DNA from: DATJLY01 sp035604195
GTDB taxonomy: Bacteria; Pseudomonadota; Alphaproteobacteria; ATCC43930; CGMCC-115725
Assembly: GCA_035604195.1 (NCBI GenBank)
Contig: DATNIY010000105.1
Span: 1-33,655, forward strand
Reading direction: 5' to 3'
Length of the DNA: 33,655 bases
Shown: piece after piece, positions 1-8,775 of the stretch
How positions within the stretch are numbered: position 1 is the first letter of the stretch
How the letters are laid out: each line of letters begins with the position of its first letter
Notes under the pieces: model-generated
Seen by the model: the letters and a program-made list of their open reading frames with translations, nothing else
Told to the model about the DNA's origin: nothing
Databases searched by the model: none
Position numbers and translations under genes: made by a program

Positions 1-497
1 CGGATCCGCTCTTCCGCCCGGCCGACGAAGCGCACGCGGCCGGCGCGGAGATCCTTAAGCCCGCCGGCATAATCGAAAACCCGGCCGCCCTCGTCGAGGA
101 AGAGCGCGTTCAAAGTGAAATCGCGGCGCGCCGCATCCGCCGCCCAATCGTCGGTGAATTCGACCCGCGCATGCCGCCCGAAGGTTTCGACGTCGCGGCG
201 CAAGGTCGTGATCTCGAAATGCCGGGGCGGCGCCACCGCGGTCACCGTGCCATGCGCGAGTCCGGTCGGCACCGCCGCAATGCCTGCGGCAGCGAGCCGG
301 CGCATCACCTCTTCGGGCGCGAGCGGCGTGGCGATGTCAATGTCGCCGACCGGCCAGCCCAGAATCGCATCGCGCACCGCGCCGCCGACGAAGCGCGCCG
401 CGCCGCCGCCGCCCAACGCTGCGAGCACGGCGCGCGTGGCGGGCTCGACCATCCAGGGCTGCGGTGGAATGGAGGCGGCGGGCGCGGCGGGCGGCAT
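1..497 (-). CDS. cca: CCA tRNA nucleotidyltransferase, N-terminal part (runs off the window)
   Basis: Adds or repairs the 3'-CCA end of tRNAs from CTP and ATP without a template. Only the first 165 codons are in the window; the gene continues past base 1. The class II nucleotidyltransferase head is clear: FVGGAVRD at residues 36-43, the metal-binding GDIDIAT with the two catalytic Asp at 52 and 54, LRRD at 99-102 and RRDFTLNAL at 124-132. The ATG at 497 lies 6 bases after the stop of the small membrane-protein gene, so it is probably the last visible gene of a minus-strand operon with DUF1285 and the Nudix hydrolase. A second ATG at 452 is possible, but the residues before it (PQPW) resemble the usual family N-terminus. 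Whether the C-terminal half carries an HD domain cannot be seen. Confidence 0.93.
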   Translation of the reverse strand, partial: MPPAAPAASIPPQPWMVEPATRAVLAALGGGGAARFVGGAVRDAILGWPVGDIDIATPLAPEEVMRRLAAAGIAAVPTGLAHGTVTAVAPPRHFEITTLRRDVETFGRHARVEFTDDWAADAARRDFTLNALFLDEGGRVFDYAGGLKDLRAGRVRFVGRAEERI

Positions 498-503
498 CGG
501 CGC

Positions 504-788
504 TCAATGTTGCGCAGGCGCGCTCGGTAGGACGTGGCCGGGCACGATCCGGCCATCCTCGACATGCGGCGGCACATAGGTCCCGCCGCCCTGCCTGCCG
601 AACGCGACGAGGACCAGCAATGCCGCGGCGGCGAGCACGATTCCGGCGAGGACGAGCCACAGCCAAGGCAGTCCTTGCCACGTCATCGCCGCCGCGGGCC
701 TGGCGCGTCGGACGCTGACAACCCAGAGCAGGTAGATCGCGGTCGGCAACAGCAGCGGCACGATGACGGTCAGCACGACTCGCGTCAT
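504..788 (-). CDS. Small two-helix membrane protein, DUF6111-like
   Basis: A 94-residue protein of unknown function. It has an N-terminal hydrophobic helix at about residues 3-25, a short basic loop, a second helix at about 44-63 (LWLVLAGIVLAAAALLVL), and a polar tail with the motif GTYVPPH at 69-75 followed by EDGRIVPG. Such a tail after two helices is typical of the uncharacterised alphaproteobacterial family I know as DUF6111; the family assignment is from memory of the motif. It sits 13 bases after the Nudix stop and 6 bases before cca, which indicates co-transcription. The context says nothing firm about its role. Confidence 0.8.
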   Translation of the reverse strand: MTRVVLTVIVPLLLPTAIYLLWVVSVRRARPAAAMTWQGLPWLWLVLAGIVLAAAALLVLVAFGRQGGGTYVPPHVEDGRIVPGHVLPSAPAQH

Positions 789-801
789 GGCGCGCCCTGG
801 G

Positions 802-1470
802 TCACGCGGTCAGAACCTCCGCGAGATTGACCAGCATCGCGGCAGTGGCGCCCCAAATATGATGGCGCTCATAGGGCAGCACGAAGAAGGTGCGCGTGTG
901 GCCGCGCAATTCGCGCGTCTGCCGCTGGTGATTGGCGGGATCGAGGATGAAGGACAGCGGCACCTCGAAGGCCTCGGCGACTTCGACCGGGTCGGGACGC
1001 AGAGACAAGGGCGCGCGCACCAGCCCGACCACCGGATAGATCTCGAATCCGGTGCCGGTGATGTAGGTGTCGAGCCGGCCGATCACCTCGACCTGGTCGG
1101 GCAGCAGCCCGACCTCCTCCTCGGTCTCGCGCAGCGCGGCCGCGACGCTGTCGCGGTCCACCGGCTCGACTCGGCCGCCGGGAAAGCTGACCTGGCCGGC
1201 ATGCGCCGCCAAATGCGGCGTGCGCTGGGTCAGCAATACCGTGAACTCCTCCGGATGGTCGATGAGCGGCACCAGCACCGCGGCCTTGGTCAACGGGCGC
1301 GGCGCCGGCGGCGGGCCGGGGTCGAGCGAATGGTCGCCGCGCACGGCGGCCTCGACCGTCGGATCCGACCATCTGAGCCCGACCGGATGCGCAGCAAAGC
1401 GCGCGCGCACCAGTTCGCGCGTTAGGGATCTTCGAGCTGGCCCAGAGGGAAGAACTTGCCCTTGCTCCAT
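802..1470 (-). CDS. Nudix hydrolase, probable CoA pyrophosphatase
   Basis: Expected to hydrolyse the pyrophosphate bond of coenzyme A or its derivatives (NudL/YeaB group). The family signature LLTQRTPHL (79-87), HAGQVSFPGG (90-99) and the Nudix box at 99-122 with REXXEEXGL (RETEEEVGL, 114-122) are intact. The 222-residue length is normal. The ATG at 1470 overlaps the end of the upstream DUF1285 gene by 49 bases. A GTG at 1410, just after the DUF1285 stop, would avoid the overlap but would remove an N-terminal helix (SLTRELVRARF) that looks genuine, so I prefer 1470. It is part of the minus-strand run DUF1285 - Nudix - DUF6111-like - cca. Confidence 0.92.
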   Translation of the reverse strand: MEQGQVLPSGPARRSLTRELVRARFAAHPVGLRWSDPTVEAAVRGDHSLDPGPPPAPRPLTKAAVLVPLIDHPEEFTVLLTQRTPHLAAHAGQVSFPGGRVEPVDRDSVAAALRETEEEVGLLPDQVEVIGRLDTYITGTGFEIYPVVGLVRAPLSLRPDPVEVAEAFEVPLSFILDPANHQRQTRELRGHTRTFFVLPYERHHIWGATAAMLVNLAEVLTA

Positions 1471-2009
1471 ACGCCCAAGACGGTCTCGTCGCCGACCCGC
1501 TCCTCGCTGGCGAGCTCGACAAGTTCGTAGAATACCGGGCGGGACAGCCGCGCTTCCAGCCCGTTCCGCACTTCGATATAAGGCCGCGGCGCGCCGGTTG
1601 CCACATCGACCGCGACGCGCAGCGGGTGATCGGCGTCGATCGTCACAAAGTCGTCAACATTGGTGCGCACCGTCAGCCCCTGGGCGCGCCCCGCGCCGAC
1701 GATTCCAAGCTCAACCCCGAGGAAGGGCGCGTCGGCGACGGTGATCCTGCCGCGTTCCGCCGGCGTTATTAACCAGAAGGTGCCGGCCGCGTCACGGCGG
1801 AGCACCGTGCTGAAAAGCCGGACCAATGACGCGCGTTTGATTGGAGTGCCGCGATAGAACCAGCTACCATCCTCCGCAATGTGGATGTCAAAATGCCCGC
1901 AATCACGGGGCGCGGTCGCGCTCTCATGGTTAACCGCCGAAGCGCCCGATGCGATGCGCGCGAGCGGCGGCGGGGGCTCGCCGTGGGAGGATGACGCCTG
2001 GTCGATGAT
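1422..2009 (-). CDS. DUF1285 family protein with no standard start codon
   Basis: About 195 residues. It matches the DUF1285 family: the segment IAEDGSWFYRGTPI, then LVRLFSTVLRR, and later an ITVADAPFLGVEL block and VRTNVDDFVTID. Function unknown. The reading frame is open through the conserved N-terminal region, but I find no in-frame ATG, GTG or TTG between the conserved IAEDG block and the divergent moxR-like gene. The best-placed candidate is an ATC at 2009 (or the adjacent ATC at 2006), preceded by AGGGGGA at 2016-2022. The end at 2009 is therefore a guess. It overlaps the Nudix gene by 49 bases and is divergent from the MoxR gene, whose GTG is at 2046. A base change or sequencing error that turned ATG into ATC would also explain it. 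Confidence 0.75.
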   Translation of the reverse strand: MIDQASSSHGEPPPPLARIASGASAVNHESATAPRDCGHFDIHIAEDGSWFYRGTPIKRASLVRLFSTVLRRDAAGTFWLITPAERGRITVADAPFLGVELGIVGAGRAQGLTVRTNVDDFVTIDADHPLRVAVDVATGAPRPYIEVRNGLEARLSRPVFYELVELASEERVGDETVLGVWSKGKFFPLGQLEDP

Positions 2010-2045
2010 GTCTCGTCCCCCTTGGTCGCGAGAGGAGTAGCGTAA

Positions 2046-3053
2046 GTGAGCATTCCCGAATCCTTGGCGCCAGGCAACCCCGCCGATCTCGTGGCCGAGA
2101 TCGAGGCGCTGGGCCAGCGTCTCAAGCTGGTGCGCGAGCGCATCGGCCGCGTCATCTTCGGCCAGCGCGAGGTGATCGACGAAGCGCTCATCACCTTGCT
2201 CGCGGGCGGCCATGCGCTGCTGATCGGCGTGCCCGGCCTCGCCAAGACCCGGCTGGTCGAGACCCTCGGCACCGTGCTCGGGCTCGAGGACAAACGCATC
2301 CAGTGCACGCCCGACCTGATGCCGGCCGACATCATCGGCTCGGAGGTGCTGGAGGAGAGCGACACCGGCCGCCGCTCCTTCCGCTTCATTCCCGGCCCGG
2401 TGTTCTGCCAGCTCCTGATGGCGGACGAGATCAACCGCGCCAGCCCGCGCACCCAATCGGCGCTGCTCCAGGCGATGCAGGAAGGGCGCGTCTCGGTCGC
2501 CGGCCAATATCACCCGCTGCCCAAGCCGTTCCACGTGCTGGCAACGCAGAATCCGCTCGAGCAGGAGGGCACCTATCCGCTACCCGAGGCGCAGCTCGAC
2601 CGTTTCCTCCTGCAGATCGATGTCGACTATCCCGATCTCGAGGCCGAGCGCCAGATGCTGCTCGCCACCACCGGCATCGCCGAAGACAAGGCGATGTCGG
2701 TCCTGACCAGCGCCGAGCTGGCCCAGGCGCAGCGCCTGGTGCGCCGCGTGCCGGTGGGCGAGAGCGTCGTCGAGGCGATCCTGAGCCTGGTCCGCGCCGG
2801 CCGCCCCGACGGCGCCGCGCCCGAACTGCAGCACCAGATCGCCTGGGGCCCCGGCCCGCGCGCCAGCCAAGCGCTGATGCTGGCGGCGCGCGCGCGCGCG
2901 CTCCTCGACGGACGGCTTGCGCCCTCGATCGACGATGTCCTGGCGCTCGCCCCGCCGGTGTTGCGCCATCGCATGGCGCTGACCTTCGCCGCGCGCGCCG
3001 ACGGCGTTACCCTGGCACAGGTCATCGATCGGCTGCTGGCACCGCTCCGCTGA
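2046..3053 (+). CDS. MoxR-family AAA+ ATPase
   Basis: A cytoplasmic AAA+ ATPase of the MoxR branch, which usually acts as a chaperone for vWA-domain partners. Walker A GVPGLAKT is at residues 61-68, Walker B LLMADEINRA at 123-132, and the sensor-1 region ATQNP at 166-170. The lid domain follows to residue 335, a normal length. The GTG start at 2046 has AGAGGAG about 10 bases upstream. Its stop overlaps the next ATG (TGATG at 3051-3055), so it is translationally coupled to the DUF58 gene. This MoxR - DUF58 - large membrane protein - second membrane protein order is the common alphaproteobacterial form of the Bat-like cluster. Confidence 0.95.
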   Translation: MSIPESLAPGNPADLVAEIEALGQRLKLVRERIGRVIFGQREVIDEALITLLAGGHALLIGVPGLAKTRLVETLGTVLGLEDKRIQCTPDLMPADIIGSEVLEESDTGRRSFRFIPGPVFCQLLMADEINRASPRTQSALLQAMQEGRVSVAGQYHPLPKPFHVLATQNPLEQEGTYPLPEAQLDRFLLQIDVDYPDLEAERQMLLATTGIAEDKAMSVLTSAELAQAQRLVRRVPVGESVVEAILSLVRAGRPDGAAPELQHQIAWGPGPRASQALMLAARARALLDGRLAPSIDDVLALAPPVLRHRMALTFAARADGVTLAQVIDRLLAPLR

Positions 3054-3931
3054 TGGCGCAATCGGTTCACCTGCGCCATCGCGCCGAGGCGGCCGCGGCG
3101 GGGTTGCCGCCGCTCCTGGTCGCGGCCGAGCGCGTCGCTTCCACCGTGGCGCAAGGGGTCCACGGCCGGCGGCGCGTCGGCTTGGGCGAGACCTTCTGGC
3201 AATTCCGCCAATACGCGCCGGGCGATCCGGCGCAGCGCATCGACTGGCGGGAGAGCGCCAAGACCCAGCGGCTCTACGTCCGCGAGATGGAATGGGAGGC
3301 GGCGCAGAGCGTCTATCTCTGGCGCGACACCTCGCCGTCGATGAACTACGCCTCCGACCGCGAACTGCCGACCAAGCGGGCGCGCGCCGATCTCTTGACC
3401 TTGGCGCTGGCGGCGCTGCTGCTGCGCGGCGGCGAGCGCACGACGTTCTTGGGCTCGGGCGTGCCGCCCTCGCACGGCCGCGCCGTGCTCGACCGCATGG
3501 CGCTGGACATCGAGCGCGCCGGCGCCGGCTTGAGCCTGCCCGGCTTCGAGCCGCTGCCGCGCCACGCCCATCTCGTCCTGATCGGCGATCTGCTGGCGCC
3601 GCTCGCCGACATTCATGCGCTGGTCGCGCGCTTCGCCGCGAGCGGCCTCAAGGGCCATCTGCTCCAGGTGCTCGATCCGACCGAGGAGACGCTGCCCTTC
3701 GCCGGCCGCGTGCGCTTCGAGGGGCTGGAGCAGGAGGCGCCGATTGTCATCGGCCGCGTCGAGACCGTGCGCGAGGCCTATATCGAGCGGCTGGCGCGGC
3801 ACCGCGACGGACTGGCCGCCATCGCGCGCGCGACGCAGTGGAGCTTCGGCACGCATCGCACCGACCGCCCGCCGCACACCGCGCTGCTCGCGCTCTACAC
3901 CGCGCTGGCGCCCGAGCCGGGCCGGAGATAG
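3053..3931 (+). CDS. DUF58 domain protein, vWA-like partner of MoxR
   Basis: A 292-residue protein. The DUF58 signature is plain: GETFWQFRQYAPGD at 45-58, then RIDWRESAKTQRLYVREME at 62-80. A vWA-like fold follows, with D-x-S-x-S of a MIDAS site at 92-96 (DTSPS). No membrane segment is visible, so it is probably cytoplasmic or membrane-associated through its neighbours. The ATG at 3053 overlaps the MoxR stop by one base. The next gene starts 3 bases after its stop. By family precedent it is the likely client or adaptor of the MoxR ATPase. Its molecular role is not known. Confidence 0.93.
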   Translation: MAQSVHLRHRAEAAAAGLPPLLVAAERVASTVAQGVHGRRRVGLGETFWQFRQYAPGDPAQRIDWRESAKTQRLYVREMEWEAAQSVYLWRDTSPSMNYASDRELPTKRARADLLTLALAALLLRGGERTTFLGSGVPPSHGRAVLDRMALDIERAGAGLSLPGFEPLPRHAHLVLIGDLLAPLADIHALVARFAASGLKGHLLQVLDPTEETLPFAGRVRFEGLEQEAPIVIGRVETVREAYIERLARHRDGLAAIARATQWSFGTHRTDRPPHTALLALYTALAPEPGRR

Positions 3932-3934
3932 GCG

Positions 3935-6652
3935 ATGCTGACGCTCGGCTCCCTCGCCTTCGCCGCACCCTGGCTTCTGGTCGGCCTCGCCGTGCTGCCG
4001 GTGCTGTGGTGGCTCTTGCGGGTGACGCCGCCGGCGCCGCGCCGCATTCGCTTCCCGGCGCTGGGCCTGTTGCTCGGCCTCGTGCCGCGCGAAGAGACGC
4101 CGGCGAAGACGCCGCTGTGGCTCATTCTGATGCGCATGGCGCTGGCGGCGCTCATCATCCTGGCGCTCGCCCATCCGCTCCTCAACCCCAACGCGCAGCT
4201 CGCGGGCAGCGGGCCGCTGGTGCTCGTGGTCGACGACGATTGGGCGGCGGCGCGGCAATGGGATTCGCATCGCGTGGCGCTCGACCGGCTCATCGACCAG
4301 GCCGAGCGCGCCGGCCGCCGCATCGTGCTGCTCGACACCGCGCCGCCGCCCGGCAATGCGGCGCCTCCCGACCTCTCGCTGCTGCGCCCGGCCGACGCGC
4401 GCGCCGCCATTGCCGAGCTGGCGCCGCGGCCGTGGCCCGCCGACCGCCGCGGCGCGCTCGACCGTCTCGACAAGATCGATCTCGGCGCCGGCGCCGACGT
4501 TCTATGGCTCAGCGACGGCGTCGAGGACGGCGACGCCGCCGCTTTCGCCGCGGCCTTGGCGCGGCGGGGCCAGCTTCGGGTGATGGCCGATGCCGGAGCC
4601 GAGTTGCCGCGGCTCTTGGCTCCGGCCGACACCGACGACAAGGATCTGACGGCGATGGTGCGGCGCGCCGATGCGGCGCTGCCGGGCGAGCTCGAAGTGC
4701 GCGCGGTCGGCGAAGACGGCCGGCTGCTCGCGCGCCAGCATGTCGTCCTGCCCGCCGGCAGTCCGAGCGCCCTCGCGCGCCTCGCCATGCCGAGCGAGCT
4801 GCGCAATCGCGCCATGGCGATCACGATCGAGGGCGAGGCCGCGGCCGGCGCGACGCTGCTGCTCGACGAGCGCTGGCGCCGCCGGCCGGTCGGCATCGTC
4901 GTTCCGGCGCGCCGCCCCGCCGAGCCGCTCCTGAGCGGCGCCTATTATCTCGACAAGGCGTTGAGCCCGTTCAGCGAGGTGCGCACGGGCGATGTCGCGA
5001 CCTTGCTCAAGGGCGAGATCGCCGTCTTGGCATTGGCCGATGTCGCGCCGGCGGGCGCGCAGGAGCAGCAAGCGCTGACCAAATGGATGGCGCAGGGCGG
5101 CACCGTCCTGCGCTTCGCCGGGCCGCATTTGGCCGAGCAGCCGAACGACGATCTCCTGCCGGTGCGGCTCAGGGGCGGCGGACGCACGCTCGGCGGCGCG
5201 CTCTCCTGGGAGAAGCCGGCGAAGCTCGCGCCCTTCGCCGCCGACGGTCCCTTCGCCGGCATCGAAATTCCCAATGACGTCACCGTGTCGCGCCAAGTGC
5301 TGGCCGAGCCGGCGCTCGATCTCGGCAACAAGACCTGGGCGCGCTTGACCGATGGAACGCCACTGGTCACGGCGGAGAAGCGCGGCAAGGGCTGGCTCGT
5401 GCTGGTTCACACCACGGCCGACCCGGAATGGTCGAACCTCGCCATCTCCGGCCTCTTCGTCAACATGCTCCGGCGCATCGTCGCGCTGAGCCAGGGCGTG
5501 GCGGAGAGCGCCGACCGCGCGCTGCCGCCGGTCGAGACGCTCGACGGCTTCGGCCGGCTTCAGCATGCCCCGGCGACGGCGGCTACAATCACCGCCGGCG
5601 GCTTCGCCAGCACCGTGGCCTCGGCGCGGCACCCGCCCGGCTTCTACGGCACCGCCGATGCGCGGCGCGCGCTCAATTTGGCGCCGGCGGTCAAGACCTT
5701 CGCGCCCTTGGGCGAGCTGCCGCCCGGTGTCGCGCGCGAAAGCTATGCGAGCGAAGCGAGCGAGGTCGATTTCCGTCCTGGCCTCCTCGGCGCCGCGCTG
5801 GCGCTGGCGCTCATCGATCTCGTCATCGCGTTTGCGCTGCGTGGGCTGCTGCCGCGGCTGCCGCGGCGCGGCGCGGCGGCCGGCGCCGTGCTTTGCCTGC
5901 TTGTTCTCGGGCCGGCGGCGCGCGCCGCCGGGGACGATTCCTTCGCCATCAAGGCGACGAGCGAGCTTCACCTCGCCTATGTCCGCACCGGCATCGCCGA
6001 GGTCGATGAAGAGGCGCGCGCCGGATTGAGCGGCCTCTCCATGATCCTCAATCAGCGCACCGCGGTCGATCCGGCGGAGCCGATGGCCATCGATATCGAG
6101 CGCGACGAGATCATCTTCTTCCCGTTGCTCTACTGGCCGGTCGTCGAGGGCGAGCCGCAGCCTTCGGCGCAGGCGGTCGAGCGGGTCAACCGCTATCTCG
6201 CAACCGGCGGCACCATCCTGTTCGACACGCGCGACCAGGGCGAGAGCGCGCCCTTCACCGGGTCCGCGACGCAGGCGCGCCTGCAGCGGCTCGCCGCCGG
6301 GCTCAATGTCCCGCCGCTCGCGCCGGTGCCGCCCGATCACGTCCTCACCAAATCCTTCTATCTCATGCAGGAGTTTCCCGGGCGGTGGGCCGGCGGAAGG
6401 CTGTGGGTCGAGCCCTCCGAGGATCAGGTCAATGACGGCGTCTCCAGCGTCATCGTCGGCGGCAACGACTGGGCCGGCGCTTGGGCCATGGGCGCCGATG
6501 GCCGGCCGCTCTATCCCGTGGTGCCAGGCGGCGAGCCGCAGCGCGAGATGGCCTATCGCTTCGGCGTCAACCTCGTGATGTACGCGCTGACCGGCAACTA
6601 CAAGAGCGATCAAGTGCACGTGCCGGCGATCCTGGAGCGGCTCGGACAATGA
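3935..6652 (+). CDS. Large membrane protein: BatA-like N-terminus plus C-terminal DUF4159
   Basis: A 905-residue membrane protein. Two hydrophobic helices lie at about 7-27 and 64-85, the arrangement of BatA/aerotolerance proteins. A vWA-like region starts at GPLVLVVDDDW, where the expected D-x-S-x-S metal site reads DDDWA, so metal binding there is probably lost. A further hydrophobic stretch at about 612-660 precedes the C-terminal DUF4159 domain (from about 664), recognised by SELHLAYVRTG, IIFFPLLYWPV and the block around TGGTILFDTRD. DUF4159 resembles a glutamine-amidotransferase fold without the catalytic Cys. It starts 3 bases after the DUF58 stop and overlaps the next gene by ATGA at 6649-6652. 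Function in the cell envelope is inferred only. Confidence 0.92.
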   Translation: MLTLGSLAFAAPWLLVGLAVLPVLWWLLRVTPPAPRRIRFPALGLLLGLVPREETPAKTPLWLILMRMALAALIILALAHPLLNPNAQLAGSGPLVLVVDDDWAAARQWDSHRVALDRLIDQAERAGRRIVLLDTAPPPGNAAPPDLSLLRPADARAAIAELAPRPWPADRRGALDRLDKIDLGAGADVLWLSDGVEDGDAAAFAAALARRGQLRVMADAGAELPRLLAPADTDDKDLTAMVRRADAALPGELEVRAVGEDGRLLARQHVVLPAGSPSALARLAMPSELRNRAMAITIEGEAAAGATLLLDERWRRRPVGIVVPARRPAEPLLSGAYYLDKALSPFSEVRTGDVATLLKGEIAVLALADVAPAGAQEQQALTKWMAQGGTVLRFAGPHLAEQPNDDLLPVRLRGGGRTLGGALSWEKPAKLAPFAADGPFAGIEIPNDVTVSRQVLAEPALDLGNKTWARLTDGTPLVTAEKRGKGWLVLVHTTADPEWSNLAISGLFVNMLRRIVALSQGVAESADRALPPVETLDGFGRLQHAPATAATITAGGFASTVASARHPPGFYGTADARRALNLAPAVKTFAPLGELPPGVARESYASEASEVDFRPGLLGAALALALIDLVIAFALRGLLPRLPRRGAAAGAVLCLLVLGPAARAAGDDSFAIKATSELHLAYVRTGIAEVDEEARAGLSGLSMILNQRTAVDPAEPMAIDIERDEIIFFPLLYWPVVEGEPQPSAQAVERVNRYLATGGTILFDTRDQGESAPFTGSATQARLQRLAAGLNVPPLAPVPPDHVLTKSFYLMQEFPGRWAGGRLWVEPSEDQVNDGVSSVIVGGNDWAGAWAMGADGRPLYPVVPGGEPQREMAYRFGVNLVMYALTGNYKSDQVHVPAILERLGQ

Positions 6653-8733
6653 ACGGCCTTACCATCGCTGCAGCGCCGCTGCTCCCCTGGGCCGCGATCA
6701 TCGCCTTCGCGGCGCTGGCGGCGGCCGCGCTCGGCTATGGCGCATGGCGGCGCGCGCGCGGGACCGCGTGGCGGCTCGTGGCGGTGGCGGTGCTGCTGCT
6801 CATCCTCATCGAACCGTCGCTGGTCGAGGAGCAGCGCGAGGCGCAGCACGACGTCGCCGTGGTCGTGCTCGATGATTCCCCGAGCATGCGCATCGGTGCA
6901 CGCCGCACTTACGCCGCGGCAGCGCTCGCGCAAGTGACGCAGCGTCTGAAGCAGCTCCATGATCTCGATCTGCGCATCGTCCATGCCGGCGCGCCCGATC
7001 CCGCCGCCGCGCTCGCCGACACCGGCACCGAGCTTTACACCGCGCTCTCCCGCGCCGTGAGCGACGTGCCGCGCCAGCGCGTCGCCGGGGCGGTGATGAT
7101 CACCGACGGCGAGATTCACGACATGCCGCCGCCCGACCGTCTCGCCTTCGCCGCGCCGCTCCATGTGCTGCTCACCGGCCAGCCGGGCGAAGCGGACCGC
7201 CGTCTCGTCGTCAAGAACGCGCCGAGCTTCGGCCTGGTCGGCAAGGAGGTGCAGCTCACGGTGCGGGTCGAGGATCTGCCCGCCGGCGGCGCCGGCGGCG
7301 AGGCGCGGCTCACCTTGCGTAAGGATGGCGGTCCGCCGACGACGCGGCTCGTGCCGGTCGGCCGCGACGTGCCGCTGAGCATCGCCATCGACCACGGCGG
7401 GCCCAACGTGCTCGAGCTCGAGACCGAGGCGGGGCCGCGCGAGCTCACGCTCGACAACAACCGCGCGGCATTGGTCATCAATGGCGTGCGCGACCGGCTC
7501 AAGGTCCTCTTGGTCAGCGGCGAGCCGCATCAGGGCGAGCGCACTTGGCGCAACATCCTCAAATCCGATCCCTCGGTTGATCTCATCCATTTCACCATCC
7601 TGCGCCCGCCCGAGAAGCAAGACGGCACGCCCATCCGCGAGCTGTCGCTCATCGCCTTCCCGATCCGCGAGCTGTTCGACGTCAAGCTCGACCAGTTCGA
7701 CCTCATCATCTTCGACCGCTATCGCCAGCGGAACGTGCTGCCTTTGGCCTATCTCGAGAACATCGCCCGCTTCGTGCGCAAGGGCGGCGCGTTGCTCGAT
7801 GCGGCCGGGCCGTCCTTCGCTTCGCCCTTGAGCCTCTATCGCACGCCCTTGGGCGAGCTGCTGCCGGCGGAGCCGACCGGCAATGTCATCCAGCAGGGCT
7901 TCGTGCCGGAAGTTACCGCGGTGGGGCGCCGCCATCCCGTCACCGACGATCTGCCCGGCCTGCCCGCCGATGCCAAGCAGGCGCCGCCCTGGGGCCGCTG
8001 GTTCCGCAACATCGAGGCGGTGCCGCATGGCGGCGAGACCATCATGAGCGGCGCCGAAGACCGGCCGCTCCTGGTGCTGAACCGCGTCGGCGACGGACGG
8101 GTGGCGCAACTCCTCTCCGACGAGATGTGGCTGTGGACGCGCGGCTATGAAGGCGGCGGGCCGCAGGCGGAGCTGCTGCGCCGCGTCGTCTATTGGCTGA
8201 TGAAGGAGCCCGACCTCGAGGAGAACGATTTGCGGGCGCGGGTCGACGGCAACCGGCTCGTCGTCACCCGGCAGTCGCTCGAGCCCAACAACGCGCCGGT
8301 GCAGATCACCGGACCCGACGGCAAGCCGCAGACGCTTGCGCTCACGCCCGACGGCGGGGGACGTAGCGCCGGCTCGATCGCCCTAAGCGAGAGCGGGCTC
8401 TACCGCGCCAGCGACGGTCAGCGCACGGCGCTGGCGGCGGCGGGCGCGCTCAACCCCATCGAGCTCGCCGATGTCCGCACCACCGACGAGAAGGTGAAGG
8501 CCGATGTGCAGGCGAGCGGCGGCAGCATCCACTGGATCGGCCCGGGCAGCGTCCCGGAGGTGCGGCGCGTCGAGCCCGGCCGCAGCGCCGCCGGGCGCGG
8601 CTGGATGGGCTTTCGCGCCAATGGCGACTATGTCGTCACCGGCGTCAAGGAGACGCCGCTGCTGCCGGGCTTCCTCGCGCTCATCCTGGCGCTCGGGGCC
8701 TTGCTGCTCGCCTGGCGGCGCGAGGGGCGGTAG
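6649..8733 (+). CDS. Membrane protein with vWA-like and GATase1-like domains
   Basis: A 694-residue protein and the last member of the MoxR cluster. Helices lie at about 11-32 and 41-54. A vWA-like domain follows with an intact D-x-S-x-S (D75, S77, S79). In the middle (about 280-500) is a class I glutamine-amidotransferase-like region, seen as LKVLLVSGEPHQGE, FDLIIFDRYRQR and RFVRKGGALLDAAG; no nucleophilic Cys is apparent at the elbow, so it is probably non-catalytic. A C-terminal helix (LPGFLALILALGALLLAW) ends the protein. The ATG at 6649 overlaps the previous stop (ATGA). Together with the preceding genes it could form an envelope complex remodelled by the MoxR ATPase. Confidence 0.88.
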   Translation: MNGLTIAAAPLLPWAAIIAFAALAAAALGYGAWRRARGTAWRLVAVAVLLLILIEPSLVEEQREAQHDVAVVVLDDSPSMRIGARRTYAAAALAQVTQRLKQLHDLDLRIVHAGAPDPAAALADTGTELYTALSRAVSDVPRQRVAGAVMITDGEIHDMPPPDRLAFAAPLHVLLTGQPGEADRRLVVKNAPSFGLVGKEVQLTVRVEDLPAGGAGGEARLTLRKDGGPPTTRLVPVGRDVPLSIAIDHGGPNVLELETEAGPRELTLDNNRAALVINGVRDRLKVLLVSGEPHQGERTWRNILKSDPSVDLIHFTILRPPEKQDGTPIRELSLIAFPIRELFDVKLDQFDLIIFDRYRQRNVLPLAYLENIARFVRKGGALLDAAGPSFASPLSLYRTPLGELLPAEPTGNVIQQGFVPEVTAVGRRHPVTDDLPGLPADAKQAPPWGRWFRNIEAVPHGGETIMSGAEDRPLLVLNRVGDGRVAQLLSDEMWLWTRGYEGGGPQAELLRRVVYWLMKEPDLEENDLRARVDGNRLVVTRQSLEPNNAPVQITGPDGKPQTLALTPDGGGRSAGSIALSESGLYRASDGQRTALAAAGALNPIELADVRTTDEKVKADVQASGGSIHWIGPGSVPEVRRVEPGRSAAGRGWMGFRANGDYVVTGVKETPLLPGFLALILALGALLLAWRREGR

Positions 8734-8751
8734 CGCCGAGCGCCCAACCGC

Positions 8752-8775
8752 GCCGGCTGTGCCCGGCCGGCTTTT
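8752..8775 (+). terminator. Candidate intrinsic terminator after the MoxR operon
   Basis: GCCGGC at 8752-8757 and GCCGGC at 8766-8771 can pair around an 8-base loop, and TTTT follows directly. It lies 18 bases after the stop of the last MoxR-cluster gene and before psd. The stem is only six pairs, so it may be weak. Confidence 0.45.

Noticed and set aside
2885..2910. GC-alternating tract (gcgcgcgcgcgc) in the MoxR gene
   Set aside because: It encodes conserved Ala/Arg residues of the lid domain and is expected at this GC content.
2303..3052. Long open extension of the DUF58 frame upstream into the MoxR gene
   Set aside because: It is the shadow of the MoxR gene in another frame; the conserved DUF58 sequence begins at the ATG at 3053 coupled to the MoxR stop.
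3292..5277. A 661-codon open frame across the DUF58 and BatA-like genes
   Set aside because: Arg/Ala/Gly-rich translation typical of GC-rich shadow frames, with no recognisable domain; the overlapping frames carry clear families.
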